Shown here one piece after another: positions 50,528-59,430 of a DNA stretch of 64,000 nucleotides; within the stretch, counting starts at the first letter, position 1; each line of letters begins with the position of its first letter. Below the pieces are notes generated by a model. The model ran no database searches, was not told the origin of the DNA, and saw nothing but the letters and a program-made list of their open reading frames with translations. The stretch spans positions 4,300,501-4,364,500 of the forward strand of contig NZ_JAUSYD010000001.1 of the NCBI RefSeq assembly GCF_030816615.1. The letters run 5' to 3'. The translations under genes were made by a program, and so were the position numbers. The DNA comes from Streptomyces sp. B1I3. Its GTDB lineage: Bacteria > Actinomycetota > Actinomycetes > Streptomycetales > Streptomycetaceae.

Positions 50528-52276
50528 GTGGACAGCAACCCCGACGACACCGCCACCGGCGGCGCCGCACGGCGCCCGGCCGGCGGCGGCAGCTGGGACG
50601 CCGTCGTGGTCGGTGCCGGCCTGGGCGGCCTGACCACCGCCGCCTACCTTGCGGCCGCCGGCCGGCGCGTCCTCGTGCTGGAGCAGTTCTCGGTGGTGGG
50701 CGGGAACAGCCACGTCTTCCGCAGGAAGCGCAGGTACGAGTTCGACGTCGGGGTCCACTACCTCGGCGACTGCGCGCCCGGCGGAGTCATCCCCTCCATC
50801 CTGGGCGGACTCGGCCTCGGCGACCGCACGGAGTTCCTGGAGATGGACCGCGGCGGCTTCGACCTCATCAGGGTGCCCGGCGCCTCCGTGGACATGCCGG
50901 CCGGCTGGTCCGAGTACCGGAAGCGGCTCGTCGCCGCGATGCCGGACGAGGCGGAGGGCCTGCGTACCTTCACCGGCATCTGCGAGGCCGTCGGCGAGGA
51001 GCAGCGCTCGGCACTCTTCGAGTCGCACACCTGGTCACCCTCGGACATCGCCGACGGCACCGTCGCCGTCCGGGAGTGGGGCAGGCGCACGCTGGACGAC
51101 CTGTTCCAGCACTGCGGCCTCTCACCGAAGGCGCGTACGGTGCTCGCGGCGCAGGCCCCCAACTACGGCCTGACCCCGCGTCAGGCGACGGTGGCCCGGC
51201 ACACCAGCGTCACCGACCACTACCTCCGCGGCGCCTACTACCCGGCCGGCGGTGGCCAGACGCTGGCCGCGGGCCTGGTCGAGGTCATCGAGGCGCACGG
51301 GGGAGAGGTCCGTACCCGCGCCCGGGTACGGCGCATCCTGGTGGAGGACCGCAAGGTCACGGGCGTCGGCCTGGACGGCGGCGAGACGGTCACCACCGGC
51401 CTGGTGGTGTCCAACGCGGACTACCGGCGCACGGTGCTCGACCTGGTCGGCGCCGAGCACTTCTCGAAGTCCCTCGCGAACCGCACCAGGAACGCGAGCA
51501 TGGGCATGCCGTGGCTGGTGCTCTACCTCGGCCTCGACACCGACCTGCGCGACCGGCCGAACGCCAACCTGTGGTGGTACGACACCGACGACATCGACGG
51601 CTACTTCGACCGGGCGCGCGCCGGTGACGTAGACGAAGTGCCCTTCCTCTTCTGCTCGTTCGCCTCCCTGAAGGACCCGGGCAACGGCGCTCTGTGCCCC
51701 CCGGGCCACGCCAACCTCCAGGTCATGACCCTCTGCCCGCCCGACTACGAGTGGTGGGGCGCCGCCGACGGGATCGAGGGCGACAGCACCTCCTACCGGC
51801 GCCGCGCGCAGTACCTGCGCCGCAAGCGGGAACTCACCGAGGCCACCCTCCGCGCCGCGGAGAAGGCCATCGGCCCGCTGCGGGGCCACATCACGCACCT
51901 GGAGGCGGCGACCCCGCTGACCCACGAGCGGTACACCCTGTCCTCCGGCGGCACCCCCTTCGGCATGGCCGATTGGGGCGGTACGGCCCGGCCGGGTACG
52001 GCGACCCACATCGCCGGCCTGCACGTGGTCGGCGCCAGTACCCAGGCGGGCAACGGTGTCGCGGGCGTCATGCTCGGCGGCATCTCGTGCGCCTCCGACA
52101 TTCTCGGCCGTCCGCTGCTCGCGCTCGGCCGTCAGGGAGTGGTGTCCGGCGACCCGGACCTGCTTCCCGACCGGCCGGACGGCTGGGACCCGAGGGAGGT
52201 CTGCCGGGGCGCTTCCCGGCGGGCCCGCCCGGGCCCCGGCACAGCGGCCCGGGAACCGGCCGGCACGCCCGGCTGA
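50528..52276 (+). CDS. Phytoene-desaturase-like FAD oxidoreductase (ring aromatisation)
   Basis: About 582 aa of the phytoene desaturase/carotenoid isomerase superfamily. AVVVGAGLGGLTTAAYLAAA is the FAD motif, GVHYLGDCAPGG and YYPAGGGQTLAAGLVEVI are typical mid-domain segments, and HVVGASTQAGNGVAGVMLGG is the C-terminal FAD motif. No carotenoid genes are present. In cinnamoyl-lipid clusters, a homologue is held to oxidise the cyclohexadiene formed by electrocyclisation to the benzene ring. The GTG at 50528 follows GAGGAGACGACT. The last 50 residues are Pro/Arg/Gly-rich and probably disordered. Confidence 0.88.
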   Translation: MDSNPDDTATGGAARRPAGGGSWDAVVVGAGLGGLTTAAYLAAAGRRVLVLEQFSVVGGNSHVFRRKRRYEFDVGVHYLGDCAPGGVIPSILGGLGLGDRTEFLEMDRGGFDLIRVPGASVDMPAGWSEYRKRLVAAMPDEAEGLRTFTGICEAVGEEQRSALFESHTWSPSDIADGTVAVREWGRRTLDDLFQHCGLSPKARTVLAAQAPNYGLTPRQATVARHTSVTDHYLRGAYYPAGGGQTLAAGLVEVIEAHGGEVRTRARVRRILVEDRKVTGVGLDGGETVTTGLVVSNADYRRTVLDLVGAEHFSKSLANRTRNASMGMPWLVLYLGLDTDLRDRPNANLWWYDTDDIDGYFDRARAGDVDEVPFLFCSFASLKDPGNGALCPPGHANLQVMTLCPPDYEWWGAADGIEGDSTSYRRRAQYLRRKRELTEATLRAAEKAIGPLRGHITHLEAATPLTHERYTLSSGGTPFGMADWGGTARPGTATHIAGLHVVGASTQAGNGVAGVMLGGISCASDILGRPLLALGRQGVVSGDPDLLPDRPDGWDPREVCRGASRRARPGPGTAAREPAGTPG

Positions 52277-52281
52277 GATCG

Positions 52282-52313
52282 GGCGGTCCGCGGGCGACCG
52301 CCCGCGGACCGCC
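52282..52313 (+). terminator. Hairpin after the oxidoreductase
   Basis: A perfect 14-bp inverted repeat (GGCGGTCCGCGGGC and its complement) with a 4-nt loop starts six bases after the oxidoreductase stop. It could end that transcript or partly separate it from the ACP gene downstream. Confidence 0.7.
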
Positions 52314-52385
52314 GAGCGGTAACCGATGAACACCCCTGCATCACGTCAAGCATTCACCACCTCTGAAGAACTGAGAGTGATTCCC

Positions 52386-52640
52386 ATGAGCGCGACCATC
52401 GTCGAGCAGCAGGCCCGCATCAAGGAGATCGTCTGCGACATCCTCGAGCTCGAGGAGGACGAGGTGACCAACGAGGGTCTCTTCAAGGAGGAGTACGGCG
52501 CGGACTCGCTGCGCGCCATCGAGATCCTCGCGGGCCTCGAGAAGGAGTTCAAGATCACGATCGACCAGGCCGAGCTGGAGCGGATGGTCAACCTCGACGG
52601 TGTCTACGCCGTGGTCCAGGAGTCGATCGACGCCAAGTAG
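52386..52640 (+). CDS. Acyl carrier protein 2
   Basis: About 84 aa. The carrier serine is in EEYGADSLRAIEILAGLE near residue 41, and IDQAELERMVNLDGVYAVV is the third-helix part. It is less like the other two ACPs (EYGADS in place of ELGVDS). An in-frame ATG at 52326 would add 20 residues that do not fit the family. It stands between the aromatising enzyme and the KS genes, separated from the KS by a 324-bp gap. Confidence 0.9.
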   Translation: MSATIVEQQARIKEIVCDILELEEDEVTNEGLFKEEYGADSLRAIEILAGLEKEFKITIDQAELERMVNLDGVYAVVQESIDAK

Positions 52641-52964
52641 AGCGGTCCCGTCACCCCTGGCGGACCGGCGCACGCGCCGGACGCGACGCACCGCACGGTG
52701 CGGCGACGCCCGCACGTCCGGGTGTTCCGGCCGTGCTCCGCGGAGCCGCGACCGCCGTCGGGCCCCGCCAGGGCCGTACGGGACCGGTGGGCGGGCCGCC
52801 CGGCCGCGGGCGGGCGCGGGAGCGGGCACACCGCCGGCTCCCCCGCCGCCCCGGCACACCACCCGGCCCGACCGTCCGGTGTTTCCCCCCGCCCCCTTTC
52901 CGTGGCGACCCGTGGTGACCCCACGGGGTCCCCGCGGTGAACCAGGCCGTACCGAGGGAGATTG
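52641..52964 (+). other. Non-coding GC-rich gap
   Basis: A 324-bp gap without a credible gene. It holds a small hairpin (CGCACCG-CA-CGGTGCG at 52687-52702). Low-complexity GC-rich sequence follows. GAGGGAG near 52955 is the ribosome site of the KS. A promoter for the KS operon probably lies here, but I see no clear elements. Confidence 0.5.
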
Positions 52965-54221
52965 ATGTCTGAGAGCCTTTCTGACGCGATGCGCGACGAC
53001 GCGGCGTCCCGGGTCGTGCTGACCGGGTTCGGCGTGTTCTCCAGCATCGGTGTCGGAGCCGATGAGTTCGCCGAGGGACTGCGCGCGGGCCGCAGCGGCG
53101 CCAAGCCGATCACCCTGTTCGACACCGAGGGTTTCGCCCACGCCAACGGGTGCGAGATCACGGGGGCCGAGCCGGAGCGCTGGATCCACAACCTGCCCGT
53201 GGAAACCCTGGGCCGGGCGACGAAGTTCTCGGTCGCCGCGGCCCGGATGGCCGTGGAGGCCGCCGGGGCCGACCTCGAATCGCTGCGCGCCCAGCGCGGC
53301 ATGATCTCGATCGGCACCACCGACGGGGAGTCCTACGACCTCGACCAGCTGGTCGGGACCGAGGTCGCCTCCGGGCCCGCAGCCATGGACCCGACCGTGG
53401 CCCGCCGGGTCTCACCGAACCGGCTGTCCATCGCCGCCGCCCAGGAGCTGGGGCTGTCGAACGTCGACGCGGTGACCATCGCCACCGCCTGCTCGGCCGG
53501 CAACTACGCCATCGGCCAGGGCTTCGACGCGATCCGCTCGGGCGCGGTCGACTACGCGCTCTGTGGCGGCGCGGACGCCATGTGCCGTAAGACGTTCACC
53601 GGTTTCTACCGGCTCGGCACCATCGCCCCCGACGTCTGCCGCCCCTTCGACTCCGAGCGCAAGGGCATCCTGACCGGCGAGGGCGCGGGCGTGCTGATGC
53701 TGGAGAGCCTCGCCTCCGCACAGGCGCGCGGCGCCCGCATCTACGCCGAGGTGCTCGGTTACGGGATGAACTGCGACGCCTACCACCAGGTGGCCCCCAA
53801 CCAGGCGAGCGTCGCCCGGTGCATGCAGATCGCCCTGGAGAACGCCGGTGTGAAGGAGGAGGAGGTCGACCTGATCTCCGCCCACGGCACCGGCACCAAG
53901 GCCAACGACGTCACCGAGTCCCGCGCGATCCACGACGTGTTCGGCGACACCCCGCCGCGCACCGTGTCGCTGAAGTCGATGCTCGGCCACACCATGGGCG
54001 CCGCCAGCGCGCTCGCCGCGATCGCCTGCGCCCTGTCCGCGTACCACGGCTTCATCCCGCCGACCATCAACCACCGCGAGACCGACCCCGAGTGCGAGAT
54101 CGACTGCGTGCCCAACGAGTCCGTCGAGGCGGACCTGCGCATCGTGCAGAACAACGGGCTCGCCTTCGGCGGCAACAACGCGATCGTGATCCTCGGCAAG
54201 TACCAGGACGGTGAGCGGTGA
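52965..54221 (+). CDS. Type II ketosynthase A (KS alpha)
   Basis: About 418 aa. The active Cys is in IATACSAGNYAIG near residue 176, the first His in SAHGTGTKANDVTES, and the second in KSMLGHTMGAAS, with the C-terminal GLAFGGNNAIVIL. All catalytic residues of a condensing enzyme are present. ATG 52965 follows GAGGGAG. It overlaps the next KS (GTGA) and heads an operon of two KS, two CLF-like proteins, ACP, two dehydratases and KR. It probably builds the polyene chain of the cinnamoyl lipid by repeated malonyl additions. Confidence 0.93.
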   Translation: MSESLSDAMRDDAASRVVLTGFGVFSSIGVGADEFAEGLRAGRSGAKPITLFDTEGFAHANGCEITGAEPERWIHNLPVETLGRATKFSVAAARMAVEAAGADLESLRAQRGMISIGTTDGESYDLDQLVGTEVASGPAAMDPTVARRVSPNRLSIAAAQELGLSNVDAVTIATACSAGNYAIGQGFDAIRSGAVDYALCGGADAMCRKTFTGFYRLGTIAPDVCRPFDSERKGILTGEGAGVLMLESLASAQARGARIYAEVLGYGMNCDAYHQVAPNQASVARCMQIALENAGVKEEEVDLISAHGTGTKANDVTESRAIHDVFGDTPPRTVSLKSMLGHTMGAASALAAIACALSAYHGFIPPTINHRETDPECEIDCVPNESVEADLRIVQNNGLAFGGNNAIVILGKYQDGER

Positions 54222-55357
54222 GGCTGCCCATCACCGGAGTCGGCGCGGTCGCGAGCATCGGCCGGGACCCGGACGAGATCTTCGAGAACCTCTGCGCCGG
54301 GCGCGGCGGTCTCGGACCGATGCGCGGGTTCGACCACGACCTGTACACCGGCACCCAGCTCTTCGAGATCGACGACCGGCCCGAGCCCGGTAAGGACCGC
54401 ACGCTGCGGGCCACCGGGTTCCTGCTGGACGCCGTCGGCCAGGCGGCACGGGCGGCCGGCCTCGGCGAGGACCTCTCGGACTGCCCGGTGCTCGTGGGCA
54501 CCGGACTGCGCGAACTGCGCTCCGCCGAGCTGTGGTGGCGCGACGGGGTGTCCTTCGGCCCCGAGCGGCTGCACTTCGGCACCGCCCTGCGGGAACGGTT
54601 CGGCGCCGCCGACACACACACCTTCTCCAACGCGTGCTCCGCCTCCCTGTACACACTGGCGCTCGGCGCGGACATGCTGGAGCTCGGCGAGGCCGACACC
54701 GTGATCGTCGCGGGGGTCGACTCGATCACCGAGAGCATGTTCGGCCTGGCCGACCGCGTCCAGCCGCAGCCGCCCCCCGCGCTGCGGACCCTGGACGTCG
54801 ACCGCAAGGGCACGATCCTCGGCGACGGGGCGGCCGCCGTCGTGCTGCGCCGCGAGGACCTCCCGCAGGACGGGAGCCCGGTGTGGGGCAGGCTCCGTGG
54901 CGTGGGGATGACCTGCGACGCCAAGCACCCCACCGCCCCCGACCAGAAGTACGTCGCCGAGGCGATCCGGCAGGCGCACCGGCACGCGGGCACCAAGCCC
55001 GCCGACATCGACCTGCTGATGCTCCACGGCACCGGCACGCCCCTCAACGACCTGGTCGAGGCGTCCGCGTACGCCGAGGTCTTCGGCCCGGACGCGGGTG
55101 CCCCGGTGGTGACCGGCATCAAGCCGATGACCGGGCACACCAGCGGGTCGGCGGGACTGCTGAGCCTGGTCACCGCCCTGCGGGTGATGGCGACGGGCAA
55201 GGTACCGCCGCTGATCGGGCTGGATCAGCCCATCGAGGAGGCAGCCGGCCTCCGGCTGGTCCGCGACCGGGAGGCCGAACACAAGGTCTCGCTCGCGCAG
55301 GTCCATGGATTCGGATTCGGCGGGATCAACGCCGTGGCGATTGTCGAGGCACCATGA
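54218..55357 (+). CDS. Type II ketosynthase B
   Basis: About 379 aa, shorter than the KS before it. It keeps the active Cys in FSNACSASLYTLALG near residue 143, His in MLHGTGTPLNDLVEA, and the second His in KPMTGHTSGSAG; HGFGFGGINAVAIVEA ends the fold. It therefore looks catalytically competent and is not a CLF. It may start the chain or act with one of the two Cys-less proteins that follow. The GTG overlaps the previous stop, and its own stop overlaps the next ATG. Confidence 0.9.
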   Translation: MRLPITGVGAVASIGRDPDEIFENLCAGRGGLGPMRGFDHDLYTGTQLFEIDDRPEPGKDRTLRATGFLLDAVGQAARAAGLGEDLSDCPVLVGTGLRELRSAELWWRDGVSFGPERLHFGTALRERFGAADTHTFSNACSASLYTLALGADMLELGEADTVIVAGVDSITESMFGLADRVQPQPPPALRTLDVDRKGTILGDGAAAVVLRREDLPQDGSPVWGRLRGVGMTCDAKHPTAPDQKYVAEAIRQAHRHAGTKPADIDLLMLHGTGTPLNDLVEASAYAEVFGPDAGAPVVTGIKPMTGHTSGSAGLLSLVTALRVMATGKVPPLIGLDQPIEEAAGLRLVRDREAEHKVSLAQVHGFGFGGINAVAIVEAP

Positions 55358-56304
55358 GCATCTTCGTCACAGGCGTCGGGGTCGCCCTGCCCGGAGCCGA
55401 CTCCGCGTCCGCCCTGGCGGCGGCCCGGCATCCCCTGGGCGCCGTGGACCCGGCGGCGGTCCTGGGGAAGAAGGGGCTGCGCTACAAGGACCGGGCCACC
55501 CAGCTCGGACTCGTTGCCGGACAGCGGGTGCTGACCGACGCGGGGATGCTGAGCGACGGCGCGCTGACCGTCGACGGCACCCGGGTGGCGGTCCTCGTGA
55601 GCTCCAACCTGGGCAACGTGGACACGGCCTGCCGCGTGGCCAGGACCATCGCGGACGAGGGCACGCGCGGGCTGAGCCCGATGGACACCCCGAACGCCTC
55701 CAGCAACATCATCGCCTCCGAGATCGCGATCAGGTTCGGGCTGCACGGTCCCAACCTGATGGTGTGCAACGGGCCGGGCTCCGGCCTCGACGCTCTGCGC
55801 TGGGGCACCGCCCTGCTGCGCTCCGGCCGCGCCGACCAGGCGGTCGTGATCGGCGTGGAGCCCGACAACGAGATCGTGCGCGAACTCGTCGGCGGCCCCG
55901 TCGCGGACGGTGGTGCGGCACTCGTGCTGGAACGCGCCGACGCCGCGGAGGCCCGCGGGGCCACCGTCCACGCGGTGATGGGCGGTCACACCCGGGGGGC
56001 GGACGTGGCCGCCGGCTTCCAGCGGCTCGCCGCCGGCGAACCCGCGGGGTTCACCGCCTGGTTCGCCTCGGGCACCGCGGCCGGGAGGCTGCCCGCCGAC
56101 CTGCCCGGCCACGACCTCGCCGCGGTCTGGGGCGAGCTGTCCGGGGCCCTGGGCATCGTGCAGGCCGCGGCGGCGATCGGAGGCTTCGGAGCCGGCGCGG
56201 ACGGCCCGGTGTGCCTGGTCGCGGGCGGCGACGAGGACGACGGCAGCGCCGCCCAGGTGCTGCGGCCACCCTCCCCGGCGCCGGCCGGGACCGGCGCGGT
56301 CTGA
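55354..56304 (+). CDS. Chain-length-factor-like protein A (no active Cys)
   Basis: About 316 aa, short for the fold. VTGVGVALPGADSASALAAA starts a KS-like domain and the nucleophile region reads LMVCNGPGSGLDALRWG, with Pro where KS enzymes have Cys. Neither HGTGT nor the GH motif is present in the C-terminal half, which seems reduced. It would serve as a non-condensing partner that sets chain length or decarboxylates malonyl-ACP. ATG 55354 overlaps the preceding stop. The tail (PSPAPAGTGAV) is low-complexity. Confidence 0.82.
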   Translation: MSIFVTGVGVALPGADSASALAAARHPLGAVDPAAVLGKKGLRYKDRATQLGLVAGQRVLTDAGMLSDGALTVDGTRVAVLVSSNLGNVDTACRVARTIADEGTRGLSPMDTPNASSNIIASEIAIRFGLHGPNLMVCNGPGSGLDALRWGTALLRSGRADQAVVIGVEPDNEIVRELVGGPVADGGAALVLERADAAEARGATVHAVMGGHTRGADVAAGFQRLAAGEPAGFTAWFASGTAAGRLPADLPGHDLAAVWGELSGALGIVQAAAAIGGFGAGADGPVCLVAGGDEDDGSAAQVLRPPSPAPAGTGAV

Positions 56305-56341
56305 ACGAGATATCGGCCCCAAGGACTCTGAGCAGGACGGA

Positions 56342-57463
56342 ATGACCATGACCTTTTCGGCGAACGCGTCCGCCACCCTCAACCGGCCGGTGATCACCGC
56401 GTGGTCCGCGGTGTCGCCGTACGGCATCGGCAAGGACGACTTCGTGGCCGGCGTACTGGCCGGCAGGAACACCACGTCCGCCCTGGACTCCGACGAGTGG
56501 GCGACACCGGACGACCGGGCGTGCCTGGTCCCCGGCTTCGACCTCCGCGAGGTCCTCGGAAAGAAGGGCACCCGGTCGATGGACCGGGTGACCGGGCTGG
56601 CCGTCACCGCGGTCCGCGACCTGCTGCGGGACTGCGGGGGCAGGCGCAGGGGCGGCGACGAACAGACCGCCCTGGTGCTCGGCACGACCACCGGCAGCGC
56701 CCAGAGCATGATGGACTTCACCCGCGCCTCGCTGGTCGGCGACCGCCCCTTCTACGTCGACCCGTCACTGATGCCGAACGCCGTGATGAACTGCGCCGCC
56801 GGCCAGTGCGCCATCCGGCACAACCTGAAGGGGCCGAACACCACGATCGCCGGCGGCCGGGTCGCCGGACTCTCCGCGCTGAGCTACGCGGCCGGGCTGC
56901 TGCGCGCCGGGCGCGCCGAGACCGTACTGTGCGGCGCCGCCGAGGAGTTCTCGAACGCGCGGGCGTGGCTGGACCACCACCGGCGGAGCGAGGACGCGGC
57001 GGGCGCGCTGCTCGGCGAGGGATGCGCGATGTTCATGCTCGAAGCCGGGCCGGACGTCCGGCAGGACGGCGGCGCGCTCGCCGAGGTACTGGCCGTGGAG
57101 TCACGGGTGTACGTCGGGACGGGGCCGCGCCCCGTGCTCGACGCCTGCCTCGCCGGAGTGCTGGCGCGTGCGGGTGTGGACGCCGAGGACGTGTGGGCGG
57201 TGTCGGGCTCCGGTCTCGCCGGATACGCCGGGGACCAGGAGCGGGAGGCGCTCACCGCACGGTTCGGCGCCCAGGCGCTGGACCGGGCACCGTCCCTGGA
57301 CGGCGTCGGGGACACCTCGGGCGCCTCCGCGGCCTTCCAGATCGGCTCCCTGCTGAGCACCGCCGGCCGGGCGGAGGCACCGGCGGGCGCTGTCGCCGTC
57401 GTCTCCTCGGTCGACGACGACGGCATCGTCGCCTGCGCCGTACTCCGCCTCCTCGCGGGCTGA
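56342..57463 (+). CDS. Chain-length-factor-like protein B (no active Cys)
   Basis: About 373 aa of KS fold. The nucleophile region reads NTTIAGGRVAGLSALSYAAG, so the Cys is lost. VITAWSAVSPYGIGKDDF opens the fold, and DGVGDTSGASAAFQIGSLL replaces the second-His motif. It is unlike CLF-like protein A and so probably pairs with a different KS of the two upstream. ATG 56342 follows AGGACGGA; ATG 56348 is a possible alternative. Confidence 0.83.
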   Translation: MTMTFSANASATLNRPVITAWSAVSPYGIGKDDFVAGVLAGRNTTSALDSDEWATPDDRACLVPGFDLREVLGKKGTRSMDRVTGLAVTAVRDLLRDCGGRRRGGDEQTALVLGTTTGSAQSMMDFTRASLVGDRPFYVDPSLMPNAVMNCAAGQCAIRHNLKGPNTTIAGGRVAGLSALSYAAGLLRAGRAETVLCGAAEEFSNARAWLDHHRRSEDAAGALLGEGCAMFMLEAGPDVRQDGGALAEVLAVESRVYVGTGPRPVLDACLAGVLARAGVDAEDVWAVSGSGLAGYAGDQEREALTARFGAQALDRAPSLDGVGDTSGASAAFQIGSLLSTAGRAEAPAGAVAVVSSVDDDGIVACAVLRLLAG

Positions 57464-57496
57464 CCGGACAACCTGCGCACAACCGGAAGGAAGAGC

Positions 57497-57760
57497 ATGT
57501 CAATCGACGCGGTGGCCCAGCTCGATCGAGAGGAGCTGCGGACGTTGCTGGCCGAGACCATCGACGCCGAAGTCTCCCAGGTCGGGGACGACACGGACTT
57601 CGTGGAGGAGCTCGGGGTCGACTCGCTGATGGCCCTGGAGGTCGTCGTCGTGCTCGAGCGGACGTACGGCATCAAGTTCGACGAGCAGGAGATGCGCACG
57701 GTGACGACGCTGAGCAGCGCCCACGACGAGGTGCTGCGCAAGCTGGGGGAGCGTCCGTGA
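57497..57760 (+). CDS. Acyl carrier protein 3
   Basis: About 87 aa. The carrier serine is in VEELGVDSLMALEVVVVLER near residue 43, and YGIKFDEQEMRTVTTLSS follows. It is closely like the ACP at 10268 in motif and length. The ATG follows GGAAGGAAGAGC, and the stop overlaps the GTG of the dehydratase. It lies within the KS/CLF operon and is the likely carrier for the elongating polyene. Confidence 0.93.
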   Translation: MSIDAVAQLDREELRTLLAETIDAEVSQVGDDTDFVEELGVDSLMALEVVVVLERTYGIKFDEQEMRTVTTLSSAHDEVLRKLGERP

Positions 57761-58155
57761 CGACCGCGGTCCTGGCCCGCCCCGAGGCGGTGCGGGTCCC
57801 GGGGCCCGACACGGACACCGGGAAGTGGTCCGCCCGGTACTCCGTGGCGGTCGGCGCCGGCGAACCCGTCTTCGCCGGGCACTACCCGGACTTCGCGATC
57901 TTCCCCGGCGTGTGCGTGCTGGAGTGTGTACGCGCCGCCGCGGAGGCCTCCGTACCGCCCGCGGCCGACGGGGTCCGGTTCGCCGCGGTCGAGTCCTGCC
58001 GTTTCCTGGCCGCGGTCCACCCGGGCGACGTCCTGGACATCGAGCTGGTCTGGGAGCCGCGCGGCGCCGACTGGCGCTGCACGGCGAAGGTGGCGACGGG
58101 CCGCGGGCCGGCCGCCTCGGTCCGCTGCCGTTACCGGTGCGGGGATGCGGCGTGA
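57757..58155 (+). CDS. Hotdog dehydratase, catalytic-His half
   Basis: About 132 aa FabZ-like hotdog domain with the His motif FAGHYPDFAIFPGVCVLECV and the later CRFLAAVHPGDVLDIEL strand. It matches the N-terminal half of the fused dehydratase at 11710. The GTG overlaps the ACP stop, and its stop overlaps the next GTG, so the two dehydratase genes are coupled and probably form a heterodimer. Confidence 0.87.
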   Translation: MTTAVLARPEAVRVPGPDTDTGKWSARYSVAVGAGEPVFAGHYPDFAIFPGVCVLECVRAAAEASVPPAADGVRFAAVESCRFLAAVHPGDVLDIELVWEPRGADWRCTAKVATGRGPAASVRCRYRCGDAA

Positions 58156-58637
58156 GCGGCCCCGCGCGGATACGCGCCGCGCTTCCCCACCGCTACCCGA
58201 TGCTGCTGGTCGACCGCGTCCTCGCGGCCGGCCCCGACGAGCTCCGGTCGGTCAAGGCCGTCACGCTCAACGAACCGTGGTACGCGCACCTCGGCGACGA
58301 GCCCGTGGAGGCGGACTTCGCCTACCCGGACTTCCTGCTGCTGGAGTCCTGGACCCAGACCGCCGGCCTGCTGGCCACGCGGCCGGACGAAGTCCCCGTC
58401 GAAGGCCGGACCATGCTGTTCGGCTCCATGCGGGATGTGGAGTTCCACCGGCAGGTGTTCCCCGGCGACGTGGTCGAGCACCACGTCCGGCTGCAGCGAG
58501 CGGTGAACGACACGCTGGTCTTCGAAGGCGGCAGCCGGACCGGCGACGGACCGGTGCTGACCGTCGGCTCCGTCACGGTGGCCTTCCGCCCGCGCGAACA
58601 ACTCGACCCCGAACCCGTCGGCACAGCGCCCCGCTGA
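58152..58637 (+). CDS. Hotdog dehydratase, partner half
   Basis: About 161 aa hotdog domain that opens PHRYPMLLVDRVLAA like FabA/FabZ but has FAYPDFLLLESWTQTAG with no catalytic His motif; the acidic residue is kept. It matches the C-terminal half of the fused enzyme at 11710. Together with the previous gene it would supply the second part of a dehydratase active site, acting on beta-hydroxyacyl-ACP after the KR. Confidence 0.85.
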   Translation: MSGPARIRAALPHRYPMLLVDRVLAAGPDELRSVKAVTLNEPWYAHLGDEPVEADFAYPDFLLLESWTQTAGLLATRPDEVPVEGRTMLFGSMRDVEFHRQVFPGDVVEHHVRLQRAVNDTLVFEGGSRTGDGPVLTVGSVTVAFRPREQLDPEPVGTAPR

Positions 58638-58662
58638 CCGGCAGCCAGCGAAGAGAGAAGTC

Positions 58663-59412
58663 ATGACAGACGACAACGGAGCGCGCGTCGCCCTGGTGAG
58701 CGGGGGATCGCGCGGCATCGGCCGGGCGGTCGTGCTGCGGCTCGCGGCCGAGGGCCACGACGTCAGTTTCTGCTACCGGTCCGACGAACAGGCCGCCCTG
58801 GCACTGGAGAAGGAGGTGGGCGAGCTAGGCGTGCGCGCCATGGCGGTGCGCGTCGACGTGACCGACGCCGCGTCCGTCAAGGAATGGGTGGCCAGGACGG
58901 AGTCCGGGCTCGGCCCGGTCGAGGTGGTGGTCTGCTCCGCGGGCATCACCCGCGACAACCCGCTGCTGCTCATGTCCGACGAGGACTGGCACAGCGTCCT
59001 GGACACCAACCTCGACGGTGTCTACAACGTCTGCCGGGCGGTCATCTTCGAGATGATGAAGCGGAAGTCCGGCACGATCATCAACGTCTCCTCGGTCGCC
59101 GGGGTCTACGGCAACGCGACGCAGTCCAACTACTCCGCGTCCAAGGCCGGCATCATCGGCTTCTCCAAGGCGCTCGCCAAGGAGGTCGGCCGGTACGGCA
59201 TCCGGGCCAACGCCGTGGCACCGGGCTTCATCGAGACCGACATGACCGCCGAACTGACCGACAAGGTGCGGAAGGACGCGGCCAAGCAGATCCCGCTCCG
59301 CCGCTTCGGCCGGGCCGAGGAGGTCGCCGACCTCGTCGCCTTCCTGGCGAGCGACCGCGCCGGATACATCACCGGATCGGTCCTCCAGGTCGACGGCGGC
59401 ATCACCGTATGA
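58663..59412 (+). CDS. 3-oxoacyl-ACP reductase (FabG-type ketoreductase)
   Basis: About 249 aa SDR with SGGSRGIGRAVVLRL, catalytic Asn/Ser in NVSSVAGVYG, and YSASKAGIIGFSKALAKEV as YxxxK; the terminal ITGSVLQVDGGITV is the FabG ending. It is the only clear FabG-like KR in the window and would reduce the beta-keto group at each round. ATG 58663 follows AGAGAGAAG. No enoyl reductase is present, which fits a product with conjugated double bonds. Confidence 0.94.
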   Translation: MTDDNGARVALVSGGSRGIGRAVVLRLAAEGHDVSFCYRSDEQAALALEKEVGELGVRAMAVRVDVTDAASVKEWVARTESGLGPVEVVVCSAGITRDNPLLLMSDEDWHSVLDTNLDGVYNVCRAVIFEMMKRKSGTIINVSSVAGVYGNATQSNYSASKAGIIGFSKALAKEVGRYGIRANAVAPGFIETDMTAELTDKVRKDAAKQIPLRRFGRAEEVADLVAFLASDRAGYITGSVLQVDGGITV

Positions 59413-59430
59413 GTGCCGGCCGGGTGTGAC

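Noticed and set aside
50528..52276. Carotenoid biosynthesis from the phytoene-desaturase-like gene and the polyprenyl synthase
   Set aside because: No phytoene synthase or lycopene cyclase is present. The gene sits among cinnamoyl-lipid genes 49 kb from the prenyl synthase, and a role in ring aromatisation fits better.
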